A stretch of DNA of 64,000 nt from Chiridota heheva (GCA_020152595.1 JAIGNY010004337.1:1014501-1078500); one strand, 5' to 3'. Positions 1-16,549 are shown, numbered from the stretch's first letter. The notes: generated from the sequence alone by a model not told the origin. A program made the numbers and translations.

Positions 1-1271
1 CAATTGAAGATTTACTTATTCCTCAATATTTAATTGTTTAGCTTGTTTTATATGTTGCAGGATGTTTTTATTGGAGATGCTTGTGTAAAGGTGAAGTACT
101 AAAGTTCTTTGGCAGGGATCCTGGTTTTCCTCTCCTTATTCCTTTTTGCACAAAAATACATTCAGCAATTTCATCAGCTTGATCTTGACAGTAAAATGTT
201 TCCAAATGAATGAGGATGCCTTGTTCTTTTATGATGCCTATATTCAGTCTTTCCTCTGTATCACTGTAACTCTAATATGTATGAAACAACACTTCAAACC
301 TCATATATACATGTAGAAAGGAATAGCATGAAATGCATTCACATATTGCCTCAAAAAGAACAATAGACCCTTTGTCTTGTAGACTTCCTGTCTGGTCTAT
401 GAGTCAGCAGCATCACATTGAGATTGGGATCACTGTTTTTCTTAAGTATCTTACTTGGCTACAATGAAACTTGAACTTCTGAATGGTAAAGTTTAGGTAG
501 TAGGACCAATCCAGATGTCATTGAAATATTAAATGATGGCTGAAAGTTTTTAAACATTATCAAATGTTTTGAGATGCAATTATAGTAAAGGGCCTAGGCT
601 ACAGCCTGTAGAAGCATGTATAACTTATTATACTTTTATTAGATGGAGAATTTAATCCCCTCACCCCTCCCCTCCCCTCCCCCCAAAAAAGTATTAAGTA
701 TGGCTTGGAATTTTAACAGTCCATTTATGATGATAAATGAAGAGGATAGACAGTTCTCTTTAGGTGCACAGTAATTTTTGCCACAATTTTTAGACATTGC
801 CCATTGTTTTCATACTTTACTATCTTGATAGGGCTGAGACAATCACGCAAAATCACACTTTTCTTAAAACAGTACCCAGAATCTTTCCTCTTATTAATAT
901 CTTCAAATTTTGCCTTAATTTCCAAATTTGGTACATGTTAGGATTAATCCAGAACTTTCACTAATTTTGATTTGATTTCATCACAATATGCCCAATAATT
1001 GTTATTTTCCAAAAAAATTGGGTTGCTAGCCATTAGTAGCCAACTTGACAATCCCCTGCCCCTACCCCTTTCCCTTTGTTTCTTAAGATTATGAGAATTG
1101 TTGTAAGCAATGAAAAATCCGTTCCGGCCGAATTTTATCCAGCCGGATTTCAACCTGGGATCCGGCAAAATCCGGTTCCGGCCGGATCCAAAAATTTGGA
1201 TCCGGTACATCCCTAATTTTAAATATTCAATTTCTTGTGAATATTAAATTATTCTTACACAGTTTTTTTGT

Positions 1272-1311
1272 TGATGTTTAATAGCACCACAACAGTCAGA
1301 GTCAAATGTGT
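1272..1311 (-). mobile_element. Diverged 3' tail of I-group LINE
   Basis: Resembles the TTGATGAGGGCTTAACGG ... GGTCAAATTGTG tail of the family found intact elsewhere in the window, with many substitutions. Confidence 0.45.
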
Positions 1312-1519
1312 CACATGCCATTATATCATTCTTACACAGAAGTTCAAATATTTTATCCAAAATCACACTCAACAGGCCAGTCTTCAGCGAATGAGTGGCG
1401 AAGGCCCCCATTGTTTGTTTGTTTGTTTTTTCCCCCGACAAATTAAAAGTGCCTCTTTGTTAAAATGTTGGTAGCCTGTACTTAACATTTTTATCTAAGC
1501 TACCATTTGGCTCTCGAAT

Positions 1520-1640
1520 GTCTGTTTGTCTGTTTGTTTGATGAGGGCTTAACGGCACCACGACAACGAAGGTCAAATTGTGCCTGAGGGGTCAGATCAT
1601 TCTAGGGGTAGGAAGGAAAGGAAACAGGGAGAGAATGAAT
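1520..1640 (-). mobile_element. I-group LINE 3' tail (5' truncated)
   Basis: Carries the family 3' end (TTTGATGAGGGCTTAACGG, CACCACGACAACGAAGG) followed by the GGTCAGATCATTCTAG and AGGAAGGAAAGGAAAC segments seen in the longer copies at 52.6 and 63.3 kb. Confidence 0.75.
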
Positions 1641-2780
1641 GAATACAATCGTATTCAAATGAATATAATCGTAGCGCCATGTTCTGACCCTCACCAGGTA
1701 CGAATATTGAAAACTTAATTTAGATTGGCCAACCCATCCCTTATGTTCTGCACTAAACCCTGCCTTCCCACGGAACACATCTCTTTTCATTTCATTGCTA
1801 TACCCAAAATTAACCATTTTCTGATTCAATGGTTTCCCTTATTTGGACATTTCCAAATAATAATTTACCATTTGCTATAACTGGGCGCAAAATTTCAGCA
1901 TTTTGTTGGTACATGTCAGCAATTCCAAAAACTGAATTTTCAAATAAGATAAATGAGATTTTCAAGGATGCTAGTGTGTGTGTGTGAGGGAAGGAAAGGG
2001 GGCACTATGCTCTACCAAAGTAAGTTGCTAAGGTATGATTCTACGATGTGTTTCAATCACATTCCTTCCAAATTTCCAGGAAATATAATTCAATTTTTAA
2101 AAACTACCTTCATTCCAGTGAAATTTTCTTTATTTTTCAGGAAATTTCCTTCTTATTTGGGAAATATGGTCAATTTTCATCAATCGTCTGAAAATGTTGC
2201 CAAATATTACTAAAATTTCCACCGCTTTTACCAAATTTTCTTTTAATTTTATGTTAATAAGTCCAAGTCAAAAAGAAAAAGCATGCGGCGGAGAATGTAA
2301 AATCCTTTTATCTGTTCATGGAGTACCTTTCCCCCTGCTCTTCACTCCCTAAGACATTGCACCCTCAAGGCATACGAGGTGAGGGCTGTGGGGTCAGCTT
2401 CCCCCCCCCCTTACCCCTCACAAGTCTGGCAGATACCCTGAGTCATTACTCGTGAAAATAATAAAGACCTGCCCGAAAATGAACAAAGTATTCTGAAATT
2501 GCCTGGAAATTGACACATTTCCCAAAAAAATATAACAAAATTGCCTGGAAATTAAGGAAAGCTGCCGAATATTGAGGATAATTCTCCCCTCCCCCCCCCC
2601 CTTACCCCAACCTCAGCCCCCTCCCCAAAAAAAAAGCTGTGGTCAAACCATTTACTCAAAATTAATTGTTTATTCACAGATTCATTGTGATTTTTCCTTT
2701 CTAATAGGTTTTTCAGTCGGGCAAAAAGTCAATGTCAAGAATGTAAATGAATGAAGCCAGTGGTTTAAAAAGGGTAACGT

Positions 2781-3197
2781 GGGGGCTCAACTCTATAATT
2801 AAATTTGAGAAGGCTGAACCCTATATTTATATTTGAGAGGGCGGATCCTATAGTTATATTTGAGAGGGCTGAACCCTATAGTTATATTTGAGGGGGCTCG
2901 ACCCTATAGTTATATTTGAGGGGGCTCGACCCTATAGTTATATTTGAGAGGGCTGAACCCTATAGTTAAATTTGAGAAGGCTGAACCCTATAGTTAAATT
3001 TGAGAAGGCTGAACCCTTAGTTATATTTGAGAGGGCTGATCCTATTGTTATATTTAAGGGGCTGAACCCTATAGTTATATTTAAGAGGGCTCAACCCTAT
3101 TGTTATATTTGAGGGGCTCATCCCTATAATTATATTTGGGGGGGCTCGACCCTATTGTTATATTCAAGGGGGCTCAACCCTATAATCATATTTGAGG
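2781..3197. repeat. 28-bp minisatellite, ~15 copies
   Basis: Unit resembles GGGGGCTCGACCCTATAG followed by TTATATTTGA, with GCTGAACC and GCTCGACC variants. It lies in the intron downstream of SMO exon 2. Confidence 0.9.
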
Positions 3198-3401
3198 AAC
3201 TGAAATTTTGAATAAGAATTTTATAGGTACAGTATGAATCAATCTATTCTCCAACTGTTTTAAGTGTAATGATATATTCACCCCTTTTTCTTGGGGTGAG
3301 GGGGATTGTTGTAGGATGTGGATAACTTTACACATTAGATATAGATTTACAGAGTTATTTACAACACACATTTACTAAAAAAGAACAAAAGGCAATCTCA
3401 C

Positions 3402-3608
3402 CAGTGTAAAAAAGGTCAGAACGAGGCACACGCCGGCCATGATGGCAATGAAGATATGCATCTTGACATGCTCCCCCTCATCAAATAAAATGTTTTTACA
3501 CTGGATGCCGCACCCATCTACATGCTGGTACCAACTTCGCTCGTTATCTGTAGCCACCAACGGTACTTGGCATCCTGCACCACTGCTGTTTACAGTTTGG
3601 TAGGTATT
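3402..3608 (-). CDS. SMO: SMO coding exon 2 (linker and start of TM1)
   Basis: Encodes residues 140-208, beginning NTYQTVNSSGAG and ending in the hydrophobic segment AIMAGVCLVLTFFTL. Acceptor ...TTTGAAG, donor CTG|GTGAGA, phase 0 at both ends, so it joins exon 1 without a frame change. Confidence 0.92.
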
Positions 3609-5457
3609 CTTCAAAGAAAAAGTATAGAATGAGGTATTAAAATAACATTTTGATTTCTTAAAACAGAAATTATTGCAAATATTGCCTCCCACATGAAAGT
3701 ACTGACAGTAACATATTTAAATACAAATCTTCAAAATAAGGTATTTTTTCTTCAATTTTCTGCATTAAATAATGCAATCAAAGGTTATAATGTTTAAAAA
3801 AAAAGTGTTTTTTACTCATTTTTCTTTCATCAAGTTATAAACAGGAATGCTAAGCTTTTAATTAATTACAAAATTGGGAAATAAAACAATATCCACAATA
3901 ATGTTTCTTCTTTAATACCTACAGTGCATGTACATGTGGATGCAAACATTGCAAATGAAGACAATATTTTATTTTGGCCTCATTGGCCTTCAGATCTTTT
4001 GAAGAAAAAATTAATCACTGGCACTTTTTAAAGATTTATGAATACCTGAAAATTGTTTTGTCTACTTACAGAATATCATAAAAGAAAAACATCAACAAAT
4101 TTAAAGGTATATGGACAAATACTGTAGAGGCAACATTAGCAAAATTGATTTGAAATCCCCTAAAAACCACAAAGCAAGCAAAGAAATTCATCAAAATCGG
4201 ATAAAAAATTTGCCATTTTAAAGCTTTTAAAGATTTTTGTGTAAATATGCAAATTGTTGTGTTACTCTTGTGATGTATGAATGGGACATAGTCTATATTC
4301 TCTTATGTGAATCCATTGTTTTTTGACCCTCTGCCATATCTTTTGAAAAAGTAAAGATAATTTTAATGAAGAGGATTTTATCTTCAGTTTGAACTTGACA
4401 AGGTCTGAAATTATTAATAAAAATCAAGAAAAACAAAAGCATTTTTATAAGGCATTTTCCTGTTTATACATCACATTTTTAAATAAATTAAAAAATTATC
4501 AAACTTTGATTACTCATTAATTTAAAAACTACACATGCTATTTTCAAAATTCAAGCATTACTCAACTCAGGAATTTAATGCTCTTTTCTGTCAGTGGTTG
4601 AATAGAAAACTTTTGTACCTGTCTATATACCTTTAAAGATCAAATAATGCCATTTTAAGAGAGTTAGTTACAGTTAAATCCTGTCAAGCCTTGAGGGCTT
4701 ATACCTGGTTTCCATGGTGCTAAAGCGGATGGAAGTACTTGACTCTCAGGATGGGACACAACTCCATCACACGTTAACTCCGCAGGTTAACTCCCCAGAC
4801 CAAACTGGTACTCATTTCACAGCTGAGTGAACTGGAGCAAATTGTCTTGCTCAAGGACACAGCACAGCTAAAATTTGATCTTGGTACTAACAAAACTGTA
4901 GTTGAAATAGAAAGGATGCCAGCCAGAAGTGATGGAATAATCACTTGTCAAGGCACAAATATGACTTGATCTTCCTTTTTCATGTTCAAGTACATAATTA
5001 ATTACAACTGTTATGAAAGTAAAAAAATTAAACATTTTACCTCACACTCATCAGCATAAACATCAGAATCACACTGTAAGAACGACGGCCACTGCTGCTC
5101 TACCTCCACAATCCTGCACGGACTTCTCGTTTCTTGGCACATCCGACGGGACGGCAGCTCCACGTTTCCGTTTTCACATTTTGGCATGTAGAGGGCGCAC
5201 AACAACGGCTGTAACTTGTCCCAACATTGCGGTACCTGCCGTAACCCGCTCCACTGTTTCAGTTTGTTAATTATCTCTTGATGGGCATAATTCTCTCCAT
5301 TTATTAGTGCGTACGATGTTTGCGTATGAGGAACGGTGAGCCCCATACAAGAACTTTCGTTAAACGGCACACAGGTGACATTTCTCTGGCATATATTCTG
5401 TGCACAACAGAACACAGCAAGGAGCAAGCAACATAGTGTTAACCTAAACAAGCCCAT
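3402..5457 (-). CDS. SMO: Smoothened, 5' part (coding exons 1-2; gene continues off left edge)
   Basis: Seven-pass Frizzled-class receptor that transduces Hedgehog signals at the plasma membrane or cilium. Two coding exons are visible on the minus strand: 5457-5041 (139 codons) and 3608-3402 (69 codons), both phase 0, joined by an intron with GTAAAA donor and GAAG acceptor. Exon 1 gives a signal peptide (about residues 1-20) and the cysteine-rich domain, with the Smoothened-type stretches WSGLRQVPQCW (69-79), LLCALYMPKCEN (85-96) and VELPSRRMCQ (99-108). Exon 2 gives the extracellular linker (CQVPLVATDN, GCGIQCKN) and a hydrophobic run ending in LTFFTL that begins TM1. These match Smoothened rather than Frizzled receptors by family knowledge. 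I find no TM2-TM7 exons in 1-3400, so they must lie beyond the left edge. The start was chosen because the signal peptide follows directly. Confidence 0.93.
4099..4636. mobile_element. Small element with ~18-bp terminal inverted repeats
   Basis: Left end TTTAAAGGTATATGGACA and right end (reverse complement) TTTAAAGGTATATAGACA bracket ~540 bp of AT-rich DNA without an ORF, inside the SMO intron. Single ends like this also occur near 30152 and 31195. The element is non-autonomous and its superfamily is uncertain. Confidence 0.6.
4700..4885. repeat. Dispersed repeat (single copy of the 31.4-kb family)
   Basis: Shares AGGTTAACTCCCC, GGTACTCATTT, CAGCTGAGTG and GCTCAAGGACACA with the tandem units at 31.37-31.80 kb. 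It is probably a SINE-like fragment in the SMO intron. Confidence 0.5.
5041..5457 (-). CDS. SMO: SMO coding exon 1 (signal peptide and cysteine-rich domain)
   Basis: Encodes residues 1-139. It has a leucine- and cysteine-rich signal peptide, two N-glycosylation sequons near residues 26 and 33, and the cysteine pattern of the Smoothened extracellular domain. The exon ends DECE before GTAAAATG, phase 0. Confidence 0.93.
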
Positions 5458-5892
5458 TGTCCTACAAATATTCCAGATACGTTATTCTTCCCAAAAAGCA
5501 CATATTTTATTTGGCAAAATCTGGCAGAATGAAATTATAATACTGTAAATTACAATCAACTGATACTGCTAATCAACTGATACTGCACATGATGATGAAC
5601 AACAATTACTGTAAATGATTCAAACGAGCCGATGCTGTAAATGACATTGTAAGTTTCCCAATCAATGATCACACCATTATAATATTCATTCTTTCTTATC
5701 CGCTAAAAGCAACAATGAAAGTGACGTCAAAAGGTCTGTATGCTGGTCCACTATGACATCACAAGGATGGACACAGTTTGTGCTGCATATTATCAGCCAC
5801 TTTCCTCCAGATCTGTAGACAAAGAAAACAAAAATATTAACTTCATATTATCAAAGTTACATGTAAATAATACACAACAAAGCAATAAACCT

Positions 5893-5985
5893 AAAGGGGC
5901 ATTTTATGTCAACTTAAAGGGGCATTCCATGTCAACTTAAAGGGGCATTCCATGTCAACTTAAAGAGGCATTCCATGTCAACTCA
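5893..5985. repeat. 23-bp tandem repeat, 4 copies
   Basis: Unit AAAGGGGCATTCCATGTCAA plus CTT, just upstream of the SMO start codon on its 5' side. Confidence 0.85.
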
Positions 5986-5989
5986 ACAA

Positions 5990-9320
<3,331 letters not shown>

Positions 9321-9332
9321 ATAAGAGAGAGC

Positions 9333-9590
9333 TGAACACACAATTACAATGACGGGGTCGTCACCTGCGTATTCGGTTATGATAGTAACAATGCTATCAC
9401 GAAACGCTTAATACGACCCGGACGAGAACACAAGTACGACGTATGGACAGACATAAGACCGACAACCAAGTCAATGTCCACGGCCTTTGATAACTAGTTG
9501 TGGTGCACTGGCGTGTCTACCCACCCCAGGCTTGAACCCGGGGCCTCGTGGTCTGTAGACAGGTATGATAACCGCTACTCCACAGTAGGT
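9333..9590 (-). mobile_element. tRNA-derived SINE, copy 1
   Basis: On the minus strand it starts with a tRNA-like head: box A-like TGGAGTAGCGG, box B-like GGTTCAAGCCT. A body follows with GGGTCGTATTAAGCG and GCGACGACCC-type sequence ending at TGTGTTCA. The whole ~255 bp recurs on the plus strand at 48393-48652. Confidence 0.75.
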
Positions 9591-9599
9591 AGATATATC

Positions 9600-12059
9600 A
9601 TTTCATTCATCAAATGAATTATTAGTACCGAAGTTGATGTGCAATTTTGAGTCATGCAGTAACTGGACCCAGGCACTGGATTTTTCTTCATAAAAGTTTT
9701 CAGCAATACGACCGGCAGGAGGCATGGGCTCGACATAAGGACAAGGGGATGCACTTTCCCCCAAAGATTTGTTAATCAGTTTTTGTTTTGTTTTTTTGTT
9801 ATTGAATTATATGTAGAATTACAAGGATGTTCACACTCCCTCCCGGTCCTCTCTCCTCCCCCATCATGTTTTTCTCCCCCATCTCTACCAGCTGCCCATG
9901 CTCCGAGGGAACTCCTGAGCATGTGTACAGGGACTTAATCTTTAATGTATTTGGATATATGGGATACCGTACCGTAGCAATCTCTTCATTTATTAACAGT
10001 GTTTTAAAATCTGAGCTGATCAGTTTTTGAATGTTAAAAGTACCACATTTAATATTTAGGTAATGATCAAAGTTTGACCAATTTGTAATCTATGCTAATT
10101 TTAAGATTAAAGCGGGCCGGAACAGCTCGATTTTTCTTCCTAAGACCAGAGGAGGAGGAACTTGAAGAAGAGTACATCACCGCTCAGAATTTGATCTTAA
10201 GTTGAGGTCAATATGATCCTGTGGTTATTGCCAGGTAAAGGGCAGGGCTGCAATTTCTTTTATCCCCAAACAGGATTTCCTCTTCTCTAATTGGCTTAAA
10301 TAACGACATTTAGGCCATTTTAAAACAAAATATGGGCCGTTTTAAACTTAATTTCTTAAATTTTTAACAAAATTTGTAGTATTGGATGACTTTTAACCTA
10401 ATTTGTGCATTTTTCAGTCAAAGGGGAAAACAAACAGTCAGTTATCATTGCAGTCAATGGGATGAAAACCTATTTTTTGTCATTTTTCAACAAATACTGT
10501 AGAGAATTTATTTTTCTTTCGAATGTTGTGTATTAGATAATAGTTTCCAACATATATGAGTACCATTAATTTTCGCTGACTGGTTAAGGCAACACAAGCT
10601 ATCTCATTGACTGTAATGATAAAGTTTCCCCCTCAACTTGGCAAAACCGTACTGAGCCCGTACACGCTTACGTCGAACCGACCTCCTCAATACATACAGG
10701 ATGACGAAGTTTAAGTTATACAGGGACATTTTCCGGAAATACTGGAAAGCTTTAGATCATTTATTTCGCGACAAAAACTCGATATATGTCATGTTTCGGA
10801 TAAATTAGGAAATTTGAAATCATACTTCGGAATAATTTAGGAAGTTTAAGATGTTTACGATAACGATTCAAATAAATGGAAAAGTTGGCCTAATATCATT
10901 TTTTGGAATAATCTTAAAATTTATACAATTTTTTAGAAACATCGAAAAACGAATAATTTAAGACCATAATTCCGAAAAATTTGGACATTTGATCAATAGG
11001 ATTTTCGAAATAATCGGAAAATTTGATACCATGACTTGAAAAAAATCGGGTTCGGAAGCAGCAAAAATCAGATCATGATTTGGAAACATCGGTAAAGTTC
11101 AGAAACTGATTCAGGAAGAGCGAGAACCTTTAGAACCGGATTTGAAAAAAAATAAAGAAATTTAAGACCATGATACCATGATTTGGAAAAATCGGGAAAT
11201 TTTATGTGTGGGAGGGGGAGCCCGGGGAGGGGGTAGCTTGGATTTGGATATTTTCCTCCTCCTCCCCCTCCCTCCCTTCTCCCCTCCCCCCTCCCTCCTC
11301 CTTCCTACCACCTCCTCCCTTGCAAAAAATCTAGCTATAGACCTACCACTGGTTACATTGATAAATGAATAGTAACACGCAATAAGAATGATAAAGGAAA
11401 TTCAGCATGTTCGGAAAAACAAACAAAAAAAATGAAGGCTTAGAGGTGGCGGTACACCAGAACGCCATGAATAGATTGTGACTGTCCTGGAATTTCTACG
11501 CTAGCTGAATACGAATGAATACGGATACAGCTTGATGTTATGCTTGAAAACGGCGATGAAAAATTAAAGCCAGTTAAGACTTTCGACCCACTTTTTAAAT
11601 TCGTAAGTCAGCTGAGAAGTGGTTGTGTAGCTTTGAAGTATGCTAATGTAGAATTGTTTACTTTTTCGATTGTCTTCAAATTTGTGCACTAAGGTGTCGG
11701 TAGCCAGTGCCGCTGTGGTAGCTAATGCCTTAGCATAAGTTAGGCCTAACGTTAGGCCTTAGGCGGCCTGACTAACGTTTAGCCTAAACTTTACTGTATC
11801 AATTATCATGTATGTGGACCAATTCCAAGGAAAATGTGTTTTTTTATTTTGTAATTCCTTACTCGTCCCATATTTTTAGTTTTTAGGTATGCAGAATAAT
11901 TTGCAATTATTTTGTAGCCTATAAAATAATTCAAGGCATTTTATGTTATTTTATTTCAATTTTGATTAAAAGAAGAGTGCCAAAATTTCAGTTGACGACC
12001 AATTTTTTTTGCATAACTTGTAGGCTTCGTAGGTAGGCCTAGGGCTTGACATGAAATTT
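9600..12059. other. Intergenic DNA; nothing coding seen
   Basis: Contains a degenerate run of ~30-bp repeats (GGAAATTT / GACCATGATTTGG themes) at about 10725-11200 and a pyrimidine-rich patch at 11255-11315. No exon or RNA gene could be supported. Confidence 0.4.
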
Positions 12060-14700
12060 CCCGAGTAAGTCCAGATAAATACTTTCTCTCAGTGGTAGAG
12101 GAAGTGGTGTTTTATTGTTTGTGAAAGAGAAAGACAGTTTTCATTGTATACATAGGACTACCCAGTTTTCTTTTGGTTTTTCAAATTGCCTATGGGGTGA
12201 GCTTATTGTTGATGGCGATGTTGGTAGTTCAGTGGTTATTGGTGTTGTGACAGTCTCACCAAATTATAATCCTGAGAGCAATCAGAAATTGCTTGACTAC
12301 TTCAGGAAAGTTTCTAGTAAGTTCTAGGAGGCTTATTGTTTTTGGGGACTTTAATTTTCCATACATTGATTGGAATCTTTGTACCAGTGGTCCACATGGT
12401 AAAGATTCTCTGGAAGCTGTATCTGACTGCTTTTTCATACAGTATGTGTTGTTTCCTAGCAAAGCAGTAAGGTAGGGTGTAGTGATCATGACCTCATTAG
12501 TTGTGATCTGTATTGTTTCACAAAGGTTTCTCCAGCTAATAAACTGGTTTTAGATTTTAAGAATGCTGACTTTGCTGCACTTCAGGATAATTTGTCATTT
12601 GATTGGACTTCTTTGCTCCGTGACTTAGATCCTTTTAAAGCATGGGATGTTTTCCGAACTATAGTTTTGGAGGGTGTAAATAAGTTTGTCCTATTAAAGA
12701 AAGTCTGTAGGCATAATCAGCCAGTGTGGATGTCTCGGGAGGTTTTGCAGGCTGTTCAGAAAAAGAAAAAGTTGTGGCGCTGTCATAAACACAGTGGGTG
12801 TCCTGCGTAGCTTGCTAGGCATAAGGATCATGAAAAGTTTACAAAGGCTTTGATAAGAGATACTAAAGTGCTTTTTGAAAAACGTTTGTCCAAAGAGGTT
12901 AAGATTAATCCTAAGTTGTTTCATTCTTATGTTTGCTCAAAGCAAAAAAACAACGAGGTTGTTGGTCCTCTTCAGGGTAATGATGGTGTTTCTATCAAAA
13001 GTGGTAAAGATATGGCTGAGGTTTTGAATGACTACTTTGTGTCTGTTTTTACTACATGTAAGGAGTCCCCTGCTGATGATGTTGTGGATTTTCTTAAGTG
13101 CACTCTCAGTATCCATTACCAATGTTGATTTTTCAGTTGATATTGTGTCTAAGAAGTTGAAGGGTTTGAACTCAAATAAAGCACCTGGTCCAGATGGTAT
13201 ACATCCTTCTGTCTAACTTGAGTGTTCTGATGTTCTTTCTGTTCCCCTGAGTATTACATGTATCTTTTCAAAGTGCTTTAATGTTGGTGTTGTTCCTAGT
13301 TATTGGAGAATTGCTAATGTCACTCCTATTTTTAAAAAGGATGACCACAGTTTGCCTTGTAACTATAGGCCAGTGAGTGTTGTGTGCAAGGTCATGGAGT
13401 CCATTGTTAAGGAAGTTGTAATAGATCATTTACTGGTCAATGGTTTGTTGAATTTGTCCCAGCATGGGTTTATTACCTAAGAGGTCTTGTGTTTCTAATT
13501 TATTAGAGTTTCTTGATGTTGTTACTAAACTAGTTGATTCTGGTCAAAATGTGGATGTTATTTATTTAGATTTCCAAAAAGCATTTGATAAGGTTCCATT
13601 GGGCAGGCTCATGATGAAAACAAGGGCACTTGGTATGGAGGGAAAGTGTGCCAGTTGGATATATTCTTGGTTAGTTGACAGGTCACAAAGAGCTGTTGTT
13701 AATGGTGAAGTATCTTCATGAAAGAAGGTTACAAGTGGTGTTCCTCAGGGCTCTGTATTGGGTCCGCTTTTTTTTCTAATCTTCATTACTGACATTGATG
13801 TTTCCCTTGGCTCCAGGAATTGTAAATTTGCTTATGACACTAAGCTGTACAGGATTGTTGATGATGCTAGGGATTCTTCACTGTTGCAAACTGATCTGGA
13901 TAGGTTAGTTTCTTGGTCCCAAACATGGCAGATTTCATTCAATGTTGATGAATGCAAAGTTATTCATTTTGGTCAGAGTAATTTGGCTTTTGATTACTGC
14001 ATGATTGGTTCAAATCTTGGTTGTGTTGATCAAAAAAAGTATGTAGGTGTTTTCATTACTAGTAATCTGAAGCCTTCTAAACAGTGTGCTTCAGCGTCTG
14101 CAAGGGCAAATAGGATGTTTGGTTTGATTTAAATAAATTTTTGTTTTCTTGGTGGAGAGGTTCTTAATTTGTATAAGCAGTTAGTCAGGCCTCATCTTGA
14201 GTATGCTATTCAGGCTTGAAGTCCCTTTTATGAGAAGGATAAGTTCATTTTGGAGCAGGTTCAGCGAAGAACCACTAGACTTATTTCCGAAGTTAGAAAT
14301 CTCTCTTATCAATCTAGGTTGCGAATTCTTGGTTTGACCATGCTTGAGTTGAGAAGAGTAAGTGGCGATATGATTCAGGTTTTTAAGTTCCCATCTGGTA
14401 GTGATGCTTTGACTTCCTCTTATTTCTTGCATGTTTCAGCTAATCCTCATGTGACACGTGGTAACAATTTGAAGTTGACCAAAGAGTTCTCACGAATTGA
14501 TATTCGGCATTTTAGCTTTTCGCAAAGAGTTCTTAATGAGTGGAATGGTTTTCCTGAGTGGGTATAGTTAGTTCCAATTCTGTTCACAATTTCAAAGTCA
14601 ACATTGATAAATTCTTTACTAACTCTGGGTGTCTTTGATTTTGTTTATTTATGTTTTTGTGGTGGTGGTGGTGTTAGTTAGGGCTTTTTATGGGGTGACT
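12060..14700 (+). mobile_element. CR1-like non-LTR retrotransposon, 5' truncated and decayed
   Basis: ORF2 remnants in several frames. Endonuclease C-terminal part: GVLLFVKE, then IVFGDFNFPYIDW. Reverse transcriptase: LNSNKAPGPDGIHPS, NYRPVSV, VIYLDFQKAFDKV, GVPQGSVLGPLFF, SYQSRLRILGLTMLE. The catalytic box reads FAYDTK where FADDTK is expected, and stops or frameshifts occur near 12808, 13125, 13215, 13480, 13720 and 14130, so it is inactive. The C-terminal pattern (LVRPHLEYA, VQRRTTRL, LEQ) favours the CR1 group by family knowledge. The 3' boundary near 14700 is approximate. Confidence 0.88.
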
Positions 14701-14759
14701 AACCCTTCTTAGCCCATATGTTATTTTCCCTTAATGCCTTAAGGTAAGACTAGAATAAT

Positions 14760-16490
14760 GGTGTAAGCCTATCATTATCCATGAGCACTAACGCTGTACA
14801 TAACACTCCATTTGACACATTTTGGAACTTAAATTTTAGTGGAACTAACGTTAGTCTCATGACTGACTGCAATTTTTAAACTTACAATAAAATCTGTATA
14901 CAATATCAAAAGTGGGAAGGGGGGGGGAGGGGGGCAGATGAGTATTTAACTGAAAGTGTAACTTGCTATGGTACTGTTTAACGTTAGGCTAATCCTATTC
15001 CACAATACAATTTTCGACATACTGGTGGCTTGGCGTCCGCAAATCAGTAAACAACAGCAATCACACAACATTAGCATACAGAAATGGATAGAAGTGAAAG
15101 AAATTACGGCCAAATAATGGTAAATGGTTCCATAACTAGATAAAGAAATTACGGTCAAATGATGGTAAATGGTTCCATAATTAGATAAAGAAATGTAAGT
15201 TACACTTTACATGGTAGAAGTGGGGAGAATACAGAGATTACGTCAAATTGAGACACCTTGCAGAAAATTCTTGGGAATATTCCTTTCTTACCAATAGCCT
15301 CGGCTACTCCTTGATACGTGTTCAATGTTCATGGTTGCTGTTTCTTCTTATTTGATATTATATTCATATTGCTGCAGCATGGTATCATGTAGCCTGAGAT
15401 TCCTCTGACACACATGTGTAACGTTAGACAGTCAATTGATTCTCCAAACAGCTTTGGTTTTGACATCAGCTGCCTCCAGCTGAATTTACACATTTAAATG
15501 GAAAATAACTTGGTCTTTTGGATTTGGGGTATGGCCTCATAAAACAGACACGTGTGAAAGCCTTGCTTATTGTTTAGTTTTACCAAGGATGTGTTTGTGC
15601 ATCCTTGGTTTCACATCATATGATTGCTGCATTTTCAGACAAACTAATTTAAAGGAAGGAAGTACAATGTAAGATTATTATTAATGGGAATATTGCTAAA
15701 GAATAAATTGCTTATCAAATTGTATTAAACAATGGTAGACCATTAATATATTTTTGTATGCAAAACTTGACTTGAAAATGGCAACTCCCATTTTATCTTC
15801 CTTAGATATCATTTTTACTATTTTAAACATTTTTGTAATTAGGTTGAGCTTCAACATCATTAGTGCTGTTATGACATATTGATTATTGTGATATCTCTTT
15901 CCCACGACATGAAAAATGCCTCTCGCGACATATTGCGATTCAAAAACGAATACTCACCTAAGAAATTTTTGTGCAACTAGGCTAGGCTACTTCTATGTTA
16001 CAATTCTAACATTACCGTATTAATCTAAAAGTCCAAGTTTAGACCATTAAAAATGTGCAAAAATATCGTGAAACATAAAAACAACTAATTGAAAATTGTG
16101 CTCTATCGCCACACACTGGCACACGCCGATGTAAGTTGGCAAAAAGAACACAAAATTGGTCTAGAATGTGCCACTCAGGCTCTCACTTCTACGATTCATG
16201 GTCACGTTGGCTGAATTACCAAACACTTATGTGATGTGTGATGAACATGATGGTCACGCGATCATGTCATCTGCTAGATCTGCAAATAATTTTTCCTTGC
16301 ATTCATCATATCCTGTAGTAAATTGTAACTCCATAATCATATAGCGTTAGTGATATTAACAATTTGTGTCTTGAGTAAGTTTTCTTGAAAAGTATTGTTA
16401 TATTACCATATATCGCGATATTTTTCTCCATGATAATCGATACGTAATGGAGCCATGACGTGACAGCACTAAACATTGATGTTCTGGTTT
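14760..16490. other. Region upstream of FBXW2
   Basis: AT-rich and non-coding as far as I can see. It has a 45-bp direct duplication at about 15094-15187 (AAATTACGG, GGTAAATGGTTCCATAA). A TTTATTTCAG at 16489-16498 suggests a noncoding 5' exon of FBXW2 lies somewhere in this stretch. Confidence 0.4.
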
Positions 16491-16549
16491 TATTTCAGAT
16501 ATTTTGTGAGAATTTTCTTGCTTAACACGCATAAGACTGCACGGTCAAC

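Larger units (their letters stand above)
1..2780. other. No gene seen; repeat fragments only
   Basis: AT-rich sequence with no convincing exon. It holds LINE 3' tails (listed separately) and, at about 1108-1216, a CCGGATC-rich inverted-repeat element starting with AGGGATGTACC on the minus strand, which resembles hAT-type short elements. TM2-TM7 exons of Smoothened were looked for here and not found. Confidence 0.5.

Noticed and set aside
47-94. Exon-like piece between TGTTGCAG and GTGAAG on the plus strand
   Set aside because: Only about 34 bases, no homology, no partner exons; not supportable.
1-3400. Search for TM2-TM7 exons of Smoothened
   Set aside because: No frame on the minus strand resembles the seven-pass core; those exons are presumed outside the window.
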